Source of the DNA: Bacteroidota bacterium | Lineage (GTDB): Bacteria; Bacteroidota; Bacteroidia; Bacteroidales; Paludibacteraceae | NCBI GenBank assembly: GCA_023391625.1 | Contig: JAEWAN010000027.1 | Span: forward strand, 1-64,000 | Length of the DNA: 64,000 nucleotides | Direction of reading: 5' to 3' | Part shown: positions 17,461-26,066 of the stretch, one piece after another | Layout: each line of letters opens with the position of its first letter | How positions within the stretch are numbered: the stretch's first letter is position 1 | The notes under the pieces: model-generated | The model's input: the letters and a program-made list of their open reading frames with translations, nothing else | Told to the model about the DNA's origin: nothing | The model's database searches: none | Translations under genes and position numbers: made by a program

Positions 17461-19110
17461 TTAGATAATTTGTATTCCCTGAGCCGCGGCCATTTCCAAT
17501 GCCATTTCACGCAACCGGAATTTTTGTATCTTACCACTTCCCGTTAGAGGATACTCATCAACCGTAAATACATACCTCGGGGTTTTATACTGTGCAATCT
17601 TGTCTTTGCAATAATCGCGGACATCTTCCGTAGTAAAAGAATATCCTTCCTTCGGAATGATAAAAGCCCCTACGTCTTCTCCGTAACGAGGAGACTTTAC
17701 TGCAACAATCTGTACATCTTTCACTCCAGGCATGGTGTACAAAAAGTCTTCCACTTCTTTCGGAGATATATTTTCCCCCCCACGAATAATCATATCTTTG
17801 ATACGTCCGGTTATACGGTAGTTGCCGTTTTCATCTTTCACACCTAAATCTCCGGAATGCAGGAATCCATTCTTATCTATCACCTGGGCAGTAGCTTCCG
17901 GATTCTTATAGTAACCTTTCATCACGTTATAACCACGGCTACACATTTCTCCTTCCACACCTACCGGACATTCTTTTCCTGTTTCCGGATCAATTACTGC
18001 AACTTCCGTAAACTCATATTCACGACCCACTGTTGTACAACGTACTTCAAAAGAATCGTCCACACGAGTCTGCGTCATACCCGGAGAAGTTTCCGTCAGA
18101 CCATACACACTGGTTATATCCAGGAACATTTTTTCATTCGCCTGTTTCATCAACTCCATCGGACACAATGCTCCGGCCATAATCCCGGTACGTAAAGAAG
18201 ACATATCAAACATGTTAAACATCGGATGATTAAGCTCTGCAATAAACATAGTCGGCACACCGTGCAACACCGTACATCTTTCTTTATGTATTGAAGCCAG
18301 CACCAGCAATGGGTCGAATTTTTCAACCATTACCTGTGTACTTCCGTGAGTCAGACAAGCCATAGTGGCTAACACGACACCAAAACAGTGAAACAACGGC
18401 ACGCAGACACAAACTTTATCTGCCGACGTATACTTCATGTGATAACCTGTCAGGTATCCATTATTAGAGATATTGTGATGCGTCAACATAACCCCTTTCG
18501 GGAAACCGGTAGTACCTGAAGTATATTGCATATTCACAACATCATGACAATCAACCGATTTTTTTATCTCGTTATATTCTGTATCCGATTTATTTTCACC
18601 CAATAGAAGAACCTCTGCCGTATTATACATTCCCCGGTATTTTTCCTGACCAATGTAAACCACATTTTTCAGACGAGGAAACTTATCGCTTTTCAAATGT
18701 CCACGGGCTGAATTTTTCAATTCCGGAATAAGCGAATATACCATGTCCACATAATTACTTTTGGCTGCGCCATCCGTCATACATAAAGTATGCATATCAG
18801 AATGTTCCATCACATACGCCAATTCATGTGTCTTATAATTTGTATTAACAGTAATAGCAACCGCACCTAATTTGGCACAGGCATAAAGGAATGTCAACCA
18901 GTCCGGCACATTCTGCGCCCAGATTCCTACATGCGTTCCCTTTCTCACGCCTAACGCCATAAGACCTTTAGCCATATCGTCAACACGCTGATTAAACTCT
19001 TTCCAGGTAAAGCGCAAATCACGGTCAGAATAAACTATATACTCACTATCAGGAGTTTCCTTAGCCCAATACTCAAGCCAGTCACCTAAAGTTTTATCAA
19101 ATAATTGCAT
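17461..19110 (-). CDS. AMP-binding acyl-CoA synthetase
   Basis: A 549-residue adenylate-forming enzyme. It carries the P-loop-like motif YTSGTTGFPKG, the A5 motif YGLTETSPG, the hinge region SGDLGVKDENGNYRITGR followed by KDMIIRGGENI, and the C-terminal catalytic lysine motif PLTGSGKIQKF. All key residues are present, so it should activate a carboxylic acid with ATP and form a CoA thioester. The layout resembles FadD-type medium/long-chain fatty acyl-CoA ligases, but substrate cannot be fixed from sequence. It follows an XRE-cupin regulator by 86 bases. The same gene pair recurs at 61.4-63.7 kb with a different ligase. Confidence 0.92.
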   Translation of the reverse strand: MQLFDKTLGDWLEYWAKETPDSEYIVYSDRDLRFTWKEFNQRVDDMAKGLMALGVRKGTHVGIWAQNVPDWLTFLYACAKLGAVAITVNTNYKTHELAYVMEHSDMHTLCMTDGAAKSNYVDMVYSLIPELKNSARGHLKSDKFPRLKNVVYIGQEKYRGMYNTAEVLLLGENKSDTEYNEIKKSVDCHDVVNMQYTSGTTGFPKGVMLTHHNISNNGYLTGYHMKYTSADKVCVCVPLFHCFGVVLATMACLTHGSTQVMVEKFDPLLVLASIHKERCTVLHGVPTMFIAELNHPMFNMFDMSSLRTGIMAGALCPMELMKQANEKMFLDITSVYGLTETSPGMTQTRVDDSFEVRCTTVGREYEFTEVAVIDPETGKECPVGVEGEMCSRGYNVMKGYYKNPEATAQVIDKNGFLHSGDLGVKDENGNYRITGRIKDMIIRGGENISPKEVEDFLYTMPGVKDVQIVAVKSPRYGEDVGAFIIPKEGYSFTTEDVRDYCKDKIAQYKTPRYVFTVDEYPLTGSGKIQKFRLREMALEMAAAQGIQII

Positions 19111-19196
19111 GATTTAATTACTAATTAAAAAGTTAGAAATCACAAACCAATGTGTTCCTCCGATTTTATGAACTACATTCGCCTGATTTAAAAATA

Positions 19197-19769
19197 CTAC
19201 ATAGGAGCATAAACCACAGCCAAAATCTGTGCTGTTTCTCCATTCTGAGCTTCTACCAGATGATCTACAATAGAATCATAATAAATGCTATCACCTGCAT
19301 GCAACACATGTTCTTCTTTTCCGTAATGAACTTTTATTGAACCTTTAAGCACATATATAAATTCTTCACCTTCATGTGTAGATAATATAGGTTTATGTTC
19401 CACAGACGGTTTTATAGTGATAATAAAAGGTTCCATGTGCCTACCGGCTTTCTGCGAAGCTAACGCGTAGAAATCTAAATGAGAATTTGCATCTGACAAC
19501 TGACTTGAAAATGTTACGGCTTCCTGAAGATCATTCGCCCGGTGAAGTACTGGCCCCAATTCTTTACTATCATCTAAAAAAGTACCTACGCGCACACCTA
19601 AGCCACGGGCTATTTTTATTAACGACCCTAATGATGGGATACTATCTGCACTAATCAGTCTGTCTATCTGTTCTAATGACAAACCAGAACATTCTGCTAA
19701 TTCTTCTTTAGAAATGTTTTTATCGCTGCATAATGTCAGGATTTTTTTTCCTACTACGTTTTGTTCCAT
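19197..19769 (-). CDS. XRE-family transcriptional regulator with C-terminal cupin domain
   Basis: A 190-residue protein with an N-terminal helix-turn-helix (about 8-65, including SKEELAECSGLSLEQIDRL) and a C-terminal cupin fold (about 110-188, with HEGEEFIYVLKGSIKVHYG and GDSIYYDSIVDHLVEA). HxxxEE and the final histidine suggest the cupin can hold a metal or small ligand. Such proteins usually sense a metabolite and control the neighbouring gene, here an acyl-CoA ligase 86 bases downstream. An imperfect inverted repeat in the leader (19823-19850) is a candidate site for autoregulation. It is a paralogue of the protein at 61376-61924. Confidence 0.92.
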   Translation of the reverse strand: MEQNVVGKKILTLCSDKNISKEELAECSGLSLEQIDRLISADSIPSLGSLIKIARGLGVRVGTFLDDSKELGPVLHRANDLQEAVTFSSQLSDANSHLDFYALASQKAGRHMEPFIITIKPSVEHKPILSTHEGEEFIYVLKGSIKVHYGKEEHVLHAGDSIYYDSIVDHLVEAQNGETAQILAVVYAPM

Positions 19770-19822
19770 CTCTCTAATAAATAATAAATATGTTATTCAA
19801 TCTTTTAAAATCAAAAATAAAA

Positions 19823-19850
19823 GACCACTATTTCCACTAAAATAGTGATC
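19823..19850 (-). promoter_or_regulatory. Inverted repeat in the XRE-cupin leader, candidate operator
   Basis: Arms of 11 bases (19823-19833 and 19840-19850) pair with a single mismatch around a 6-base centre. The repeat lies between the predicted promoter (19877-19884) and the start codon at 19769, where a repressor dimer could block transcription. It could also fold as an RNA hairpin. No experiment or comparison supports a specific role. Confidence 0.4.
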
Positions 19851-19876
19851 AACTTATATTTTTTATCTTACGGGCG

Positions 19877-19884
19877 CAAAAATA
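19877..19884 (-). promoter_or_regulatory. Putative -7 element of the XRE-cupin/ligase operon
   Basis: The minus strand reads TATTTTTG, matching TAnnTTTG, about 108 bases before the XRE-cupin start, leaving a leader of roughly 100 bases. The remaining intergenic DNA upstream (19885-20158) is AT-rich and shows no gene or clear structure. Confidence 0.55.
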
Positions 19885-20158
19885 GGAATAAAATCTTCAA
19901 AAAAAAAGTTTTTAAATAAAGATCGTTATATTTACACGACAAAACCTGTTAAATTCTAAAATCAAACACCCTTTTAATAACAATTTTACTATTCAATAAA
20001 CACAAATTCACAAAAAATAAACTATTCTAACACCTTACTCATTACCTAAATTAAAGTTACTGAACGGCTAAGCTCCTCTATGTATTTTCATTTCCAATAA
20101 CAGCTTCTTTCCGCGTGACAAAACAAAAAAACGACTTACTTACGCCCACAAAAACAAA

Positions 20159-20196
20159 CAAGTGGAAACAGCTGATAAAACAACTGCTTCCACTTG
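20159..20196 (-). terminator. Terminator after the ctpA-type protease gene
   Basis: A 16-bp inverted repeat with two mismatches (20159-20174 and 20181-20196, 6-base loop) lies about 60 bases beyond the protease stop codon, ending the ruvX-def-coaD-ctpA transcript. The minus strand downstream is U-containing but has no long U-run. Confidence 0.6.
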
Positions 20197-20255
20197 ATTT
20201 ACAAAAAAGATTCTAACTCAAGAACGCTTTTTTATTCAGGTTACAAAAAATACCG

Positions 20256-21905
20256 CTATTTTGAACCTGCTAATATATCTTCATACAAATTATCCGAATT
20301 TAATATATCCAGCGCGACCTTTAATTCTTTATCATCCCTCAAAGTATATTCTATTTCCCCTTTCTGGAAATAATAACGTTTTATAATTTCAATACTCAAA
20401 ATATCCGTTATATCCTTTTTATTTTTCTCTACCTCTGTCCATACATCCGGTACCAGTTTTTCTTTCAATGCCTCTATCTCAGCTATGGCATTTTCATCCA
20501 AAGCATCCATTTTAGCAACTTCCGTCAATTCATCCAGATACTTTTCTGTCTGCGTTGTATAAACAAAATTCTTCTCTTTTAAATACGCAACGAAAGCATT
20601 AAAATCCTCATCAGACAACACGAACTCACTAGCGGCAGGAATCGTAGGATGTTGCATTACATATTGCGTTGCGAAATCAAAATAGTGATTTTGAAGATAG
20701 ATATAATACGCGATATTCAGATTTTGTGTTTCTGTCGTTATCGTATCCGGAGTGATTCCTCCCCCGTCACGCACTTCACGGCCCTTTTTAGTATGAAAAA
20801 CAGTTGTCAAACTATCCGGAACCCGTCCTACACTGCCATCTTCATTTCTATGACTGTAATCTATAGCTTGCACACAACGCCCGCTCGGAATATAATACTT
20901 GGCTGTGGTAACTTTAAGATAACCTCCATAATTTATAGGACGGATACTCTGTACCAAACCTTTACCAAAAGTACGTTCTCCCACTATTACTCCACGATCC
21001 AAATCCTGAATAGCACCGGCCAGAATTTCCGATGCCGAAGCTGAAGACCTGTTTGTAATAACAGCCAGCTTCATATCCGGAAACACAGGTTCTGACGGTG
21101 TATTATAAACTCTTTCGGAGCTATTATTCTTTCCTTTGGTAGTTGCCACCTCCGTACCCTTAGGCACAAAAAAGCCGACAATTTTCACAGCCTCATCTAT
21201 TAATCCTCCCCCGTTATTTCTCAAGTCAATGATCAGAGATTCTATCTGTTCGTTTTTTACCATATCTGCCACCGTAGATTTCAGTTCTATCGCAGCACGA
21301 TCAGTAAAATCATTCAATAGAACATATCCTACTTTCTGGGGATAAACAGCCGAATATGCAATCGGATGCATCTGTATTTTTTCCCTTATAAATACTTTCT
21401 CAATCGGCTTTTTCTCCCCCGGACGTTTCAGTTTCAACTTTATCTCCGTACTGGGAGTACCTCTCAATTTAGCACTCACATCACTCAATGCCATTCCCTT
21501 GGTGCTTTCTCCATTTATTTCAAGAATAACATCACCGGCACGGACATCGTTTTTCTGAGCAGCCATCCCTTCATAAGGTTCGGACACACAGACTTCATTC
21601 CCCATTTTCATAATTAATGCCCCAATACCTCCGTATTCTCCTTTCGTCATCATGGAAATTTCTTCCGCATTTTCTTCCGGCATATAAACAGTATATGGAT
21701 CCAGATTCCGAAGCATATAATCAATACTATTCTTCGTCATTGCATCATAATCCAAGGTATCCACATAAAACAAATCCAACTCCCGGACTATCGTATTGAA
21801 AGTATTCAGGTTTTTATTAATAAGAAAAGTACGGTCTTTGTCCTCTGCTGCAAAAACGGCAACAGACAAAAACACCACCAACGAAAACAGCCAATATTTT
21901 TTCAT
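20256..21905 (-). CDS. C-terminal processing peptidase, S41 family
   Basis: A 549-residue periplasmic serine protease. A signal peptide (about 1-20, ending VFAA) is followed by a PDZ domain (about 85-165) and the S41 catalytic domain. By alignment with E. coli Prc, SSASASEILAGAIQD supplies the nucleophile S290 and RTFGKG supplies the general base K315, so it should be active. A long helical, acidic C-terminal extension (about 385-549) goes beyond the core. Such CtpA/Prc enzymes trim C-termini of exported proteins. It lies 54 bases after coaD and is the last gene of the operon. Confidence 0.93.
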   Translation of the reverse strand: MKKYWLFSLVVFLSVAVFAAEDKDRTFLINKNLNTFNTIVRELDLFYVDTLDYDAMTKNSIDYMLRNLDPYTVYMPEENAEEISMMTKGEYGGIGALIMKMGNEVCVSEPYEGMAAQKNDVRAGDVILEINGESTKGMALSDVSAKLRGTPSTEIKLKLKRPGEKKPIEKVFIREKIQMHPIAYSAVYPQKVGYVLLNDFTDRAAIELKSTVADMVKNEQIESLIIDLRNNGGGLIDEAVKIVGFFVPKGTEVATTKGKNNSSERVYNTPSEPVFPDMKLAVITNRSSASASEILAGAIQDLDRGVIVGERTFGKGLVQSIRPINYGGYLKVTTAKYYIPSGRCVQAIDYSHRNEDGSVGRVPDSLTTVFHTKKGREVRDGGGITPDTITTETQNLNIAYYIYLQNHYFDFATQYVMQHPTIPAASEFVLSDEDFNAFVAYLKEKNFVYTTQTEKYLDELTEVAKMDALDENAIAEIEALKEKLVPDVWTEVEKNKKDITDILSIEIIKRYYFQKGEIEYTLRDDKELKVALDILNSDNLYEDILAGSK

Positions 21906-21959
21906 AGAACTTTATATTTATACAAACTTAAAAATGAAAATGTTCTAAAGAATAAGCTT

Positions 21960-22412
21960 CTAAATTTTAACATCCGGCGGTAAAAATGCCGATATTTCTT
22001 TCCCGTATGTTATTAAATCACGCACTACCGTGGAAGATACATATGAATATTCATATTCCGTAAACAACAAAACGGTTTCTATTCCACTCAATTTCCGGTT
22101 CGCATCTGCGATGTTGTGTTCATACTCAAAATCACTGATAGAACGCAAGCCCCGCAAGATGTAACCAGCCCCAATCGAAGAAGCGAAATCGACAGTCAGC
22201 GAGTCATAGGACATAACCTTAACTCTGTCTTCTCCCGAAAAAGCCTGCCGGATTATATCCATCCGCTTTTCCAACGAAAACAATGTTTTCTTGGTCTGAT
22301 TTATACCAATGGCTATTACAATCTCATCAAAAATACTCAGACCTCTTTTTACCACACTATAATGTCCTATGGTAAACGGATCAAATGTTCCCGGGAAAAT
22401 AGCTCTTTTCAT
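21960..22412 (-). CDS. coaD: Phosphopantetheine adenylyltransferase
   Basis: A 150-residue nucleotidyltransferase of the penultimate CoA step, transferring AMP from ATP to 4'-phosphopantetheine. It shows the start MKRAIFPGTFDPFTIGH with the (T/H)xGH signature TIGH, RGLRSISDFEYE in the middle and the C-terminal nucleotide motif VSSTVVR. Length is close to the 159 residues of E. coli CoaD. It lies 19 bases after def. Another CoA gene, coaX, is at 43.2 kb. Confidence 0.95.
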   Translation of the reverse strand: MKRAIFPGTFDPFTIGHYSVVKRGLSIFDEIVIAIGINQTKKTLFSLEKRMDIIRQAFSGEDRVKVMSYDSLTVDFASSIGAGYILRGLRSISDFEYEHNIADANRKLSGIETVLLFTEYEYSYVSSTVVRDLITYGKEISAFLPPDVKI

Positions 22413-22431
22413 TATAATCTGGTAAAATTAA

Positions 22432-22983
22432 TTAAGCCTTTTTCGTTTTATATTCCGCCCGGACTTTTCCCTTCGCGATATTACTTAACTTTGATTTGAT
22501 CAATTGCCTTCTCAACGGATTAACCCTGTCTGTAAACAAATTTCCTTCCAAATGATCATACTCATGCTGTACCACCCGGGCTTTATAACCTTCAAACACT
22601 TCCTCTTTTTCATTAAAATTCGTATCAAAATAACGGATTTTTATCTTATTAGAGCGCAAAACAGATTCATGAATTCCCGGTACACTCAAACAACCTTCTT
22701 CCCCTGATACCACATCCTCGCTCATTTCAAGCATTTCCGGATTAATCATGGCTATTTTAAAAGCTCCCAACTCAGGATCCTCCTGTTTGAACGGCACTAA
22801 ATCAATAACCAACAAACGAATAGGCAATCCCACCTGTGGAGCAGCCAGTCCCACCCCATCCGCATGATACATGGTTTCAAACATATCATCAATCAAAATG
22901 TCCAGATTAGGATAGTCCGGAGTTATATCTTCCGCTTTCTTTCTCAACACGGTACTCCCGTAAGTATAAATAGGTAATATCAT
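22432..22983 (-). CDS. def: Peptide deformylase
   Basis: A 183-residue metallo-deformylase that removes the formyl group from nascent proteins. All three family motifs are present: GVGLAAPQ at 43-50, EEGCLSVPG at 95-103 with metal ligand C98, and QHEYDH at 138-143 with H139, catalytic E140 and H143. It lies 45 bases after ruvX. The sequence is intact. Confidence 0.96.
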   Translation of the reverse strand: MILPIYTYGSTVLRKKAEDITPDYPNLDILIDDMFETMYHADGVGLAAPQVGLPIRLLVIDLVPFKQEDPELGAFKIAMINPEMLEMSEDVVSGEEGCLSVPGIHESVLRSNKIKIRYFDTNFNEKEEVFEGYKARVVQHEYDHLEGNLFTDRVNPLRRQLIKSKLSNIAKGKVRAEYKTKKA

Positions 22984-23028
22984 CTTTGTATATAATTTAT
23001 AATTTTCAGATACTTATATAATCATTTA

Positions 23029-23442
23029 TCATCTCAACGACTCCATATAATTTTGTAAAATTATAGTCGCACTAATTTTATCCACTAACTCTTTATTCTG
23101 TCTGGCTTTTTTCTTCAGACCACTATCCAACATCGCTTTATGAGCCAATACCGAAGTAAAACGCTCATCATAAAAAACAATTTCCATATCAGGAAACGCT
23201 CTCTGCAATCCAACCACAAAAGGACGGATATACTCCATAGACTCCGATTCCTCCCCGTTCATTTGTTTAGGCAACCCAACCACGATTTTATCTACCTCCT
23301 CCGAAGCCAGATATTTTTTCAGATACCCCAGAACTTCGTGAGCCGGAACAGTATCCAAACCATTGGCTATAAGCTGAAGAGGATCTGTCACAGCCAACCC
23401 AACCCTCTTTTTTCCGTAATCTATTGCTAATATTCGCCCCAT
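23029..23442 (-). CDS. ruvX: Putative Holliday junction resolvase RuvX/YqgF
   Basis: A 137-residue RNase H-like protein starting MGRILAIDYGKKRVGLAVTD, with GLPKQMNGEESE in the middle and FYDERFTSV towards the end, giving the acidic catalytic set D7, E/D in the central and last strands. The family processes pre-16S rRNA 5' ends and may resolve Holliday junctions. An in-frame ATG at 23466 would add eight residues, but it would lie inside the predicted -7 promoter element, so 23442 is preferred. It is the first gene of ruvX-def-coaD-ctpA. Confidence 0.92.
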   Translation of the reverse strand: MGRILAIDYGKKRVGLAVTDPLQLIANGLDTVPAHEVLGYLKKYLASEEVDKIVVGLPKQMNGEESESMEYIRPFVVGLQRAFPDMEIVFYDERFTSVLAHKAMLDSGLKKKARQNKELVDKISATIILQNYMESLR

Positions 23443-23463
23443 CGTACTAATTAATATAAAACG

Positions 23464-23471
23464 CAAAAGTA
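23464..23471 (-). promoter_or_regulatory. Putative -7 element of the ruvX operon
   Basis: The minus strand reads TACTTTTG here, 22 bases before the preferred ruvX start codon. A second overlapping match, TATTTTTG, lies at 23472-23479. The region is shared with the divergent rhomboid promoter. Confidence 0.6.
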
Positions 23472-23529
23472 CAAAAATAAGCTTGTCTGCTAAAATAAAG
23501 AAATTTTACTCTTATGTAAATACCTTTTA

Positions 23530-23562
23530 TTTGGATACTATAACAATTTATAATTACTTTTG
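23530..23562 (+). promoter_or_regulatory. Promoter of the rhomboid gene
   Basis: TTTG at 23530-23533 and TACTTTTG at 23555-23562 with a 21-base spacer fit the Bacteroidota -33/-7 pattern well. The predicted start of transcription is near 23569, about 47 bases before the ATG. Confidence 0.7.
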
Positions 23563-23615
23563 TGTGAAATGTAACTGGAAGTGTGACAATTCTAACGGAA
23601 AAACATTCACGATAT

Positions 23616-24278
23616 ATGAACGAGAATACGGACAACAAAATAGAAAAGAAACGCTTTTTCTACGCTATGTTTATTCCGTTCAGTATCGTTTTGTTCATGT
23701 TTCTAAGCTTTTTGCTGGAAAAAGGAATGAACTGGGACTTCCACCAGGGCGGTGTTTTTCCTAGAAGAATAGAGAATCTATGGGGGATATTATCCATTAT
23801 TTTCATACATGGAGACTGGGGGCACTTGTTCAACAACATCCTTTCTTTCTTCATATTAGCTACAACCTTATATTATTTTTATGCCCCGATTGCAACTAAA
23901 ATACTTTTAGTTAGTTATATTTGCAGCGGATTTTTACTTTGGATAATAGGAAGAGAGAGCTGGCACATAGGCGCCAGCGGATTAATTTATGCGTTAGTCT
24001 TTTTTCTATTCACAAGTGGAATCATACGCCGTCATATTCCATTAATAGCCATATCACTAATTATGGTGTTTTTATACGGGAATATTGTATGGCATATTTT
24101 CCCCTGGCAGGTTAACGACCCCATATCATGGGAAGGACATTTAGCCGGCGGGATCACGGGATTCACCCTGGCTATCCTCTACCGGAAACAAGGGCCTCAA
24201 AAACCGGAAAAAATATGGGAAGAAGATGAGTCTGACCCTGAAGACATAAACACAGACACAGAAGATATACAATATTAA
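23616..24278 (+). CDS. Rhomboid family intramembrane serine protease
   Basis: A 220-residue membrane protein with six predicted segments. The rhomboid motifs are all there: HGDWGHLFNN with H70 and N74 of the HxxxN motif, GASG with nucleophile S121, and EGHLAGG with catalytic H175. It should cleave transmembrane substrates within the inner membrane. After the last segment it ends in a strongly acidic tail (about 195-220, EEDESDPEDINTDTEDIQ). The ATG at 23616 is chosen over an in-frame GTG at 23583 because the latter lies close to the predicted transcription start and adds an atypical extension. The next gene follows after 20 bases. Confidence 0.9.
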   Translation: MNENTDNKIEKKRFFYAMFIPFSIVLFMFLSFLLEKGMNWDFHQGGVFPRRIENLWGILSIIFIHGDWGHLFNNILSFFILATTLYYFYAPIATKILLVSYICSGFLLWIIGRESWHIGASGLIYALVFFLFTSGIIRRHIPLIAISLIMVFLYGNIVWHIFPWQVNDPISWEGHLAGGITGFTLAILYRKQGPQKPEKIWEEDESDPEDINTDTEDIQY

Positions 24279-24298
24279 TATTCAGAAAAACAACTAAA

Positions 24299-25273
24299 AT
24301 GACCGGAGAACCACAAAAAGAAATATCTTTCATCGCAATAATGAAGTCTATCTTCAAAGGATTAAAAATATTTATTATCTGGCTTATCAAGTTACTGGGA
24401 GCAGGCTCACAGTTGCTTTACCGGCACAAAGTCATTACCGTTCTGATTATGGCAATGAGCCTTGCCATAGGATGGTATCTTACCAGAGCTGAAAAAAAAG
24501 AATACAACATATCAGCAATGGCTATTATAAACGGAGCTTCAGCACAAACCGTAAGAGAAATAGCCAAGCCGCTGGAATGGTCTTCTTACGTAAGCGATCA
24601 CGCTTCGCTACCTCAACTACTGTCGCTACCTCCCGCTATCGCTAATAATTTTTACGAATTACAGTCTTTCTACATGATTGACTACGGAAATGACAGTATT
24701 CCCGACATAATAGACTGGGGTTATAGTTACACACCGGAAGACACTCTAAGCTTTAAAATGCAGAACAGGCTGTTTTTTACTCTAAAAGGAACAAACGTAC
24801 GTTTCCTGCCACAGTACCAGGAAGCATTTCTTAAATATTTTAATGAGAATCCATTGCTAAAGCGGGAGTTTGAAATAAAGAAACAAACACTGGAAGAAAG
24901 ACTCCTTATTACCGACAAGGAAATAAAACGAATAGACAGCATGGCTACACTATGCTATTTAAAAGGAGATGAAATCAACCTTCGCATATCACGCAAAGAT
25001 TTCTCTATCGGATCAGAAAAACAATTATTTTATGATGATTTGTTCATGTTATATAAAAAGAAAATAGACTTTGAATCGGAATTGGCATCATTTACCGAAC
25101 CGATGGTACTCCCATCTGATTTTGCCATACACCCAAGACCTAATAACGGAAGATCAAAAGTTTTAACTATAAGCGGGCTAATAGGTTTAGGAGTTATTGT
25201 TTTCCTGTGCTTATTTATAGAAAACCGAAAATGTATTTTCAGCTATTTATCTAAAAGACAAAAAATAAATTAA
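24299..25273 (+). CDS. Two-segment membrane protein resembling chain-length determinants
   Basis: A 324-residue protein of unknown function. It has a cytoplasmic N-terminus (about 1-40, with a hydrophobic stretch), a membrane segment at about 45-62, a roughly 225-residue extracytoplasmic region with helical charged stretches (about 185-215) and a second membrane segment at about 287-308 followed by a short basic tail. This two-segment topology with a Pro-containing stretch before the second segment is that of Wzz/PCP polysaccharide chain-length regulators, but I cannot confirm homology. No polysaccharide genes are adjacent. It is probably cotranscribed with the rhomboid protease 20 bases upstream, and a very strong hairpin follows. 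Confidence 0.65.
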   Translation: MTGEPQKEISFIAIMKSIFKGLKIFIIWLIKLLGAGSQLLYRHKVITVLIMAMSLAIGWYLTRAEKKEYNISAMAIINGASAQTVREIAKPLEWSSYVSDHASLPQLLSLPPAIANNFYELQSFYMIDYGNDSIPDIIDWGYSYTPEDTLSFKMQNRLFFTLKGTNVRFLPQYQEAFLKYFNENPLLKREFEIKKQTLEERLLITDKEIKRIDSMATLCYLKGDEINLRISRKDFSIGSEKQLFYDDLFMLYKKKIDFESELASFTEPMVLPSDFAIHPRPNNGRSKVLTISGLIGLGVIVFLCLFIENRKCIFSYLSKRQKIN

Positions 25274-25284
25274 TGTCAATACCA

Positions 25285-25342
25285 TACAATAAGAAAGGGC
25301 AAAACAGCTTTATTGTAAGCTGTTTTGCCCTTTCTTATTGTA
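25285..25342. terminator. Long perfect inverted repeat, terminator
   Basis: Arms of 26 bases (25285-25310 and 25317-25342) pair perfectly around the 6-base loop TATTGT. It starts 12 bases after the membrane-protein stop codon and is much longer than the other terminators here. It can act on the plus strand and would also block read-through from the opposite side. Confidence 0.75.
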
Positions 25343-25424
25343 CATAGCACATAGACTTCACCTTTCAACAACACAAACACGAATACAACAAACAGACTTC
25401 GTTTGCTTTTAGAGAAACGGCAAT

Positions 25425-25458
25425 AAAAAAGGTGAATGACAAGTCATTCACCTTTTTT
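25425..25458 (-). terminator. Terminator of rplS
   Basis: A perfect 16-bp inverted repeat (25425-25440 and 25443-25458), in practice folding with a slightly larger loop, lies 19 bases beyond the rplS stop. On the minus strand it ends in six U residues. Confidence 0.8.
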
Positions 25459-25476
25459 ATTTTTACAGTCAAAACC

Positions 25477-25824
25477 TTAGATTTTTCTTTCTTTAATTTT
25501 AGCTTTCTTACCTGTAAGTCCACGTAAATAATACAGTTTAGCACGACGTACTTTACCGAATTTATTTACAGTAATCTTTTCGATAAAAGGAGAATCCATA
25601 GGGAAGATACGTTCTACACCAACGTTTCCTGAAATTTTACGAACTGTAAAACGTTTTTTGTCTCCGTGACCAACAATTTTAATCACGTCTCCTTTAAATT
25701 CCTGAACACGTTCCTTATTACCTTCCTTAATACGATAAGCTACTGTTACCGTATCTCCGCTTTTAAACTCAGGATGGTTAGACTCTACATGGAAAGCCTG
25801 TTCTGCAACTTTAATAAAATCCAT
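25477..25824 (-). CDS. rplS: 50S ribosomal protein L19
   Basis: A 115-residue L19, including GDTVTVAYRIKEGNKERVQ and the conserved end RRAKLYYLRGLTGKKAKIKE. L19 lies at the 30S-50S interface. The gene stands alone, with its own promoter element upstream and terminator downstream, and is divergent from rex. In many bacteria rplS is with trmD and rimM; this is not the case here. Confidence 0.97.
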   Translation of the reverse strand: MDFIKVAEQAFHVESNHPEFKSGDTVTVAYRIKEGNKERVQEFKGDVIKIVGHGDKKRFTVRKISGNVGVERIFPMDSPFIEKITVNKFGKVRRAKLYYLRGLTGKKAKIKERKI

Positions 25825-25909
25825 TGTTTTTTGATTTATTTATTAAGAACTATGCGCAATATTCACAGACCTCACTAATTCTGCCAGAGATTACGCTAAA
25901 TTTGGAGTG

Positions 25910-25917
25910 CAAAAGTA
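25910..25917 (-). promoter_or_regulatory. Putative -7 element of rplS
   Basis: The minus strand reads TACTTTTG, matching TAnnTTTG, 86 bases before the rplS start codon, which leaves a leader of about 80 bases. Confidence 0.6.
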
Positions 25918-26014
25918 CATTCTTTTTTTTATTTTTCCAACACTTCCGGCTAAAATACTGAAAACGATCCATTAAAAGTCATAAGTATCAAATTTCATAT
26001 ATCAGTTTCAGGTA

Positions 26015-26045
26015 TTGTTAATCTCTTAAAAAATAGTTATTTTTG
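26015..26045 (+). promoter_or_regulatory. Promoter of rex
   Basis: TATTTTTG at 26038-26045 is an exact TAnnTTTG match, and TTG at 26015-26017 lies 20 bases upstream as a partial -33 element. The ATG of rex begins 21 bases after the -7 element. Confidence 0.6.
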
Positions 26046-26066
26046 CAGGATTACAAAATTACATTT

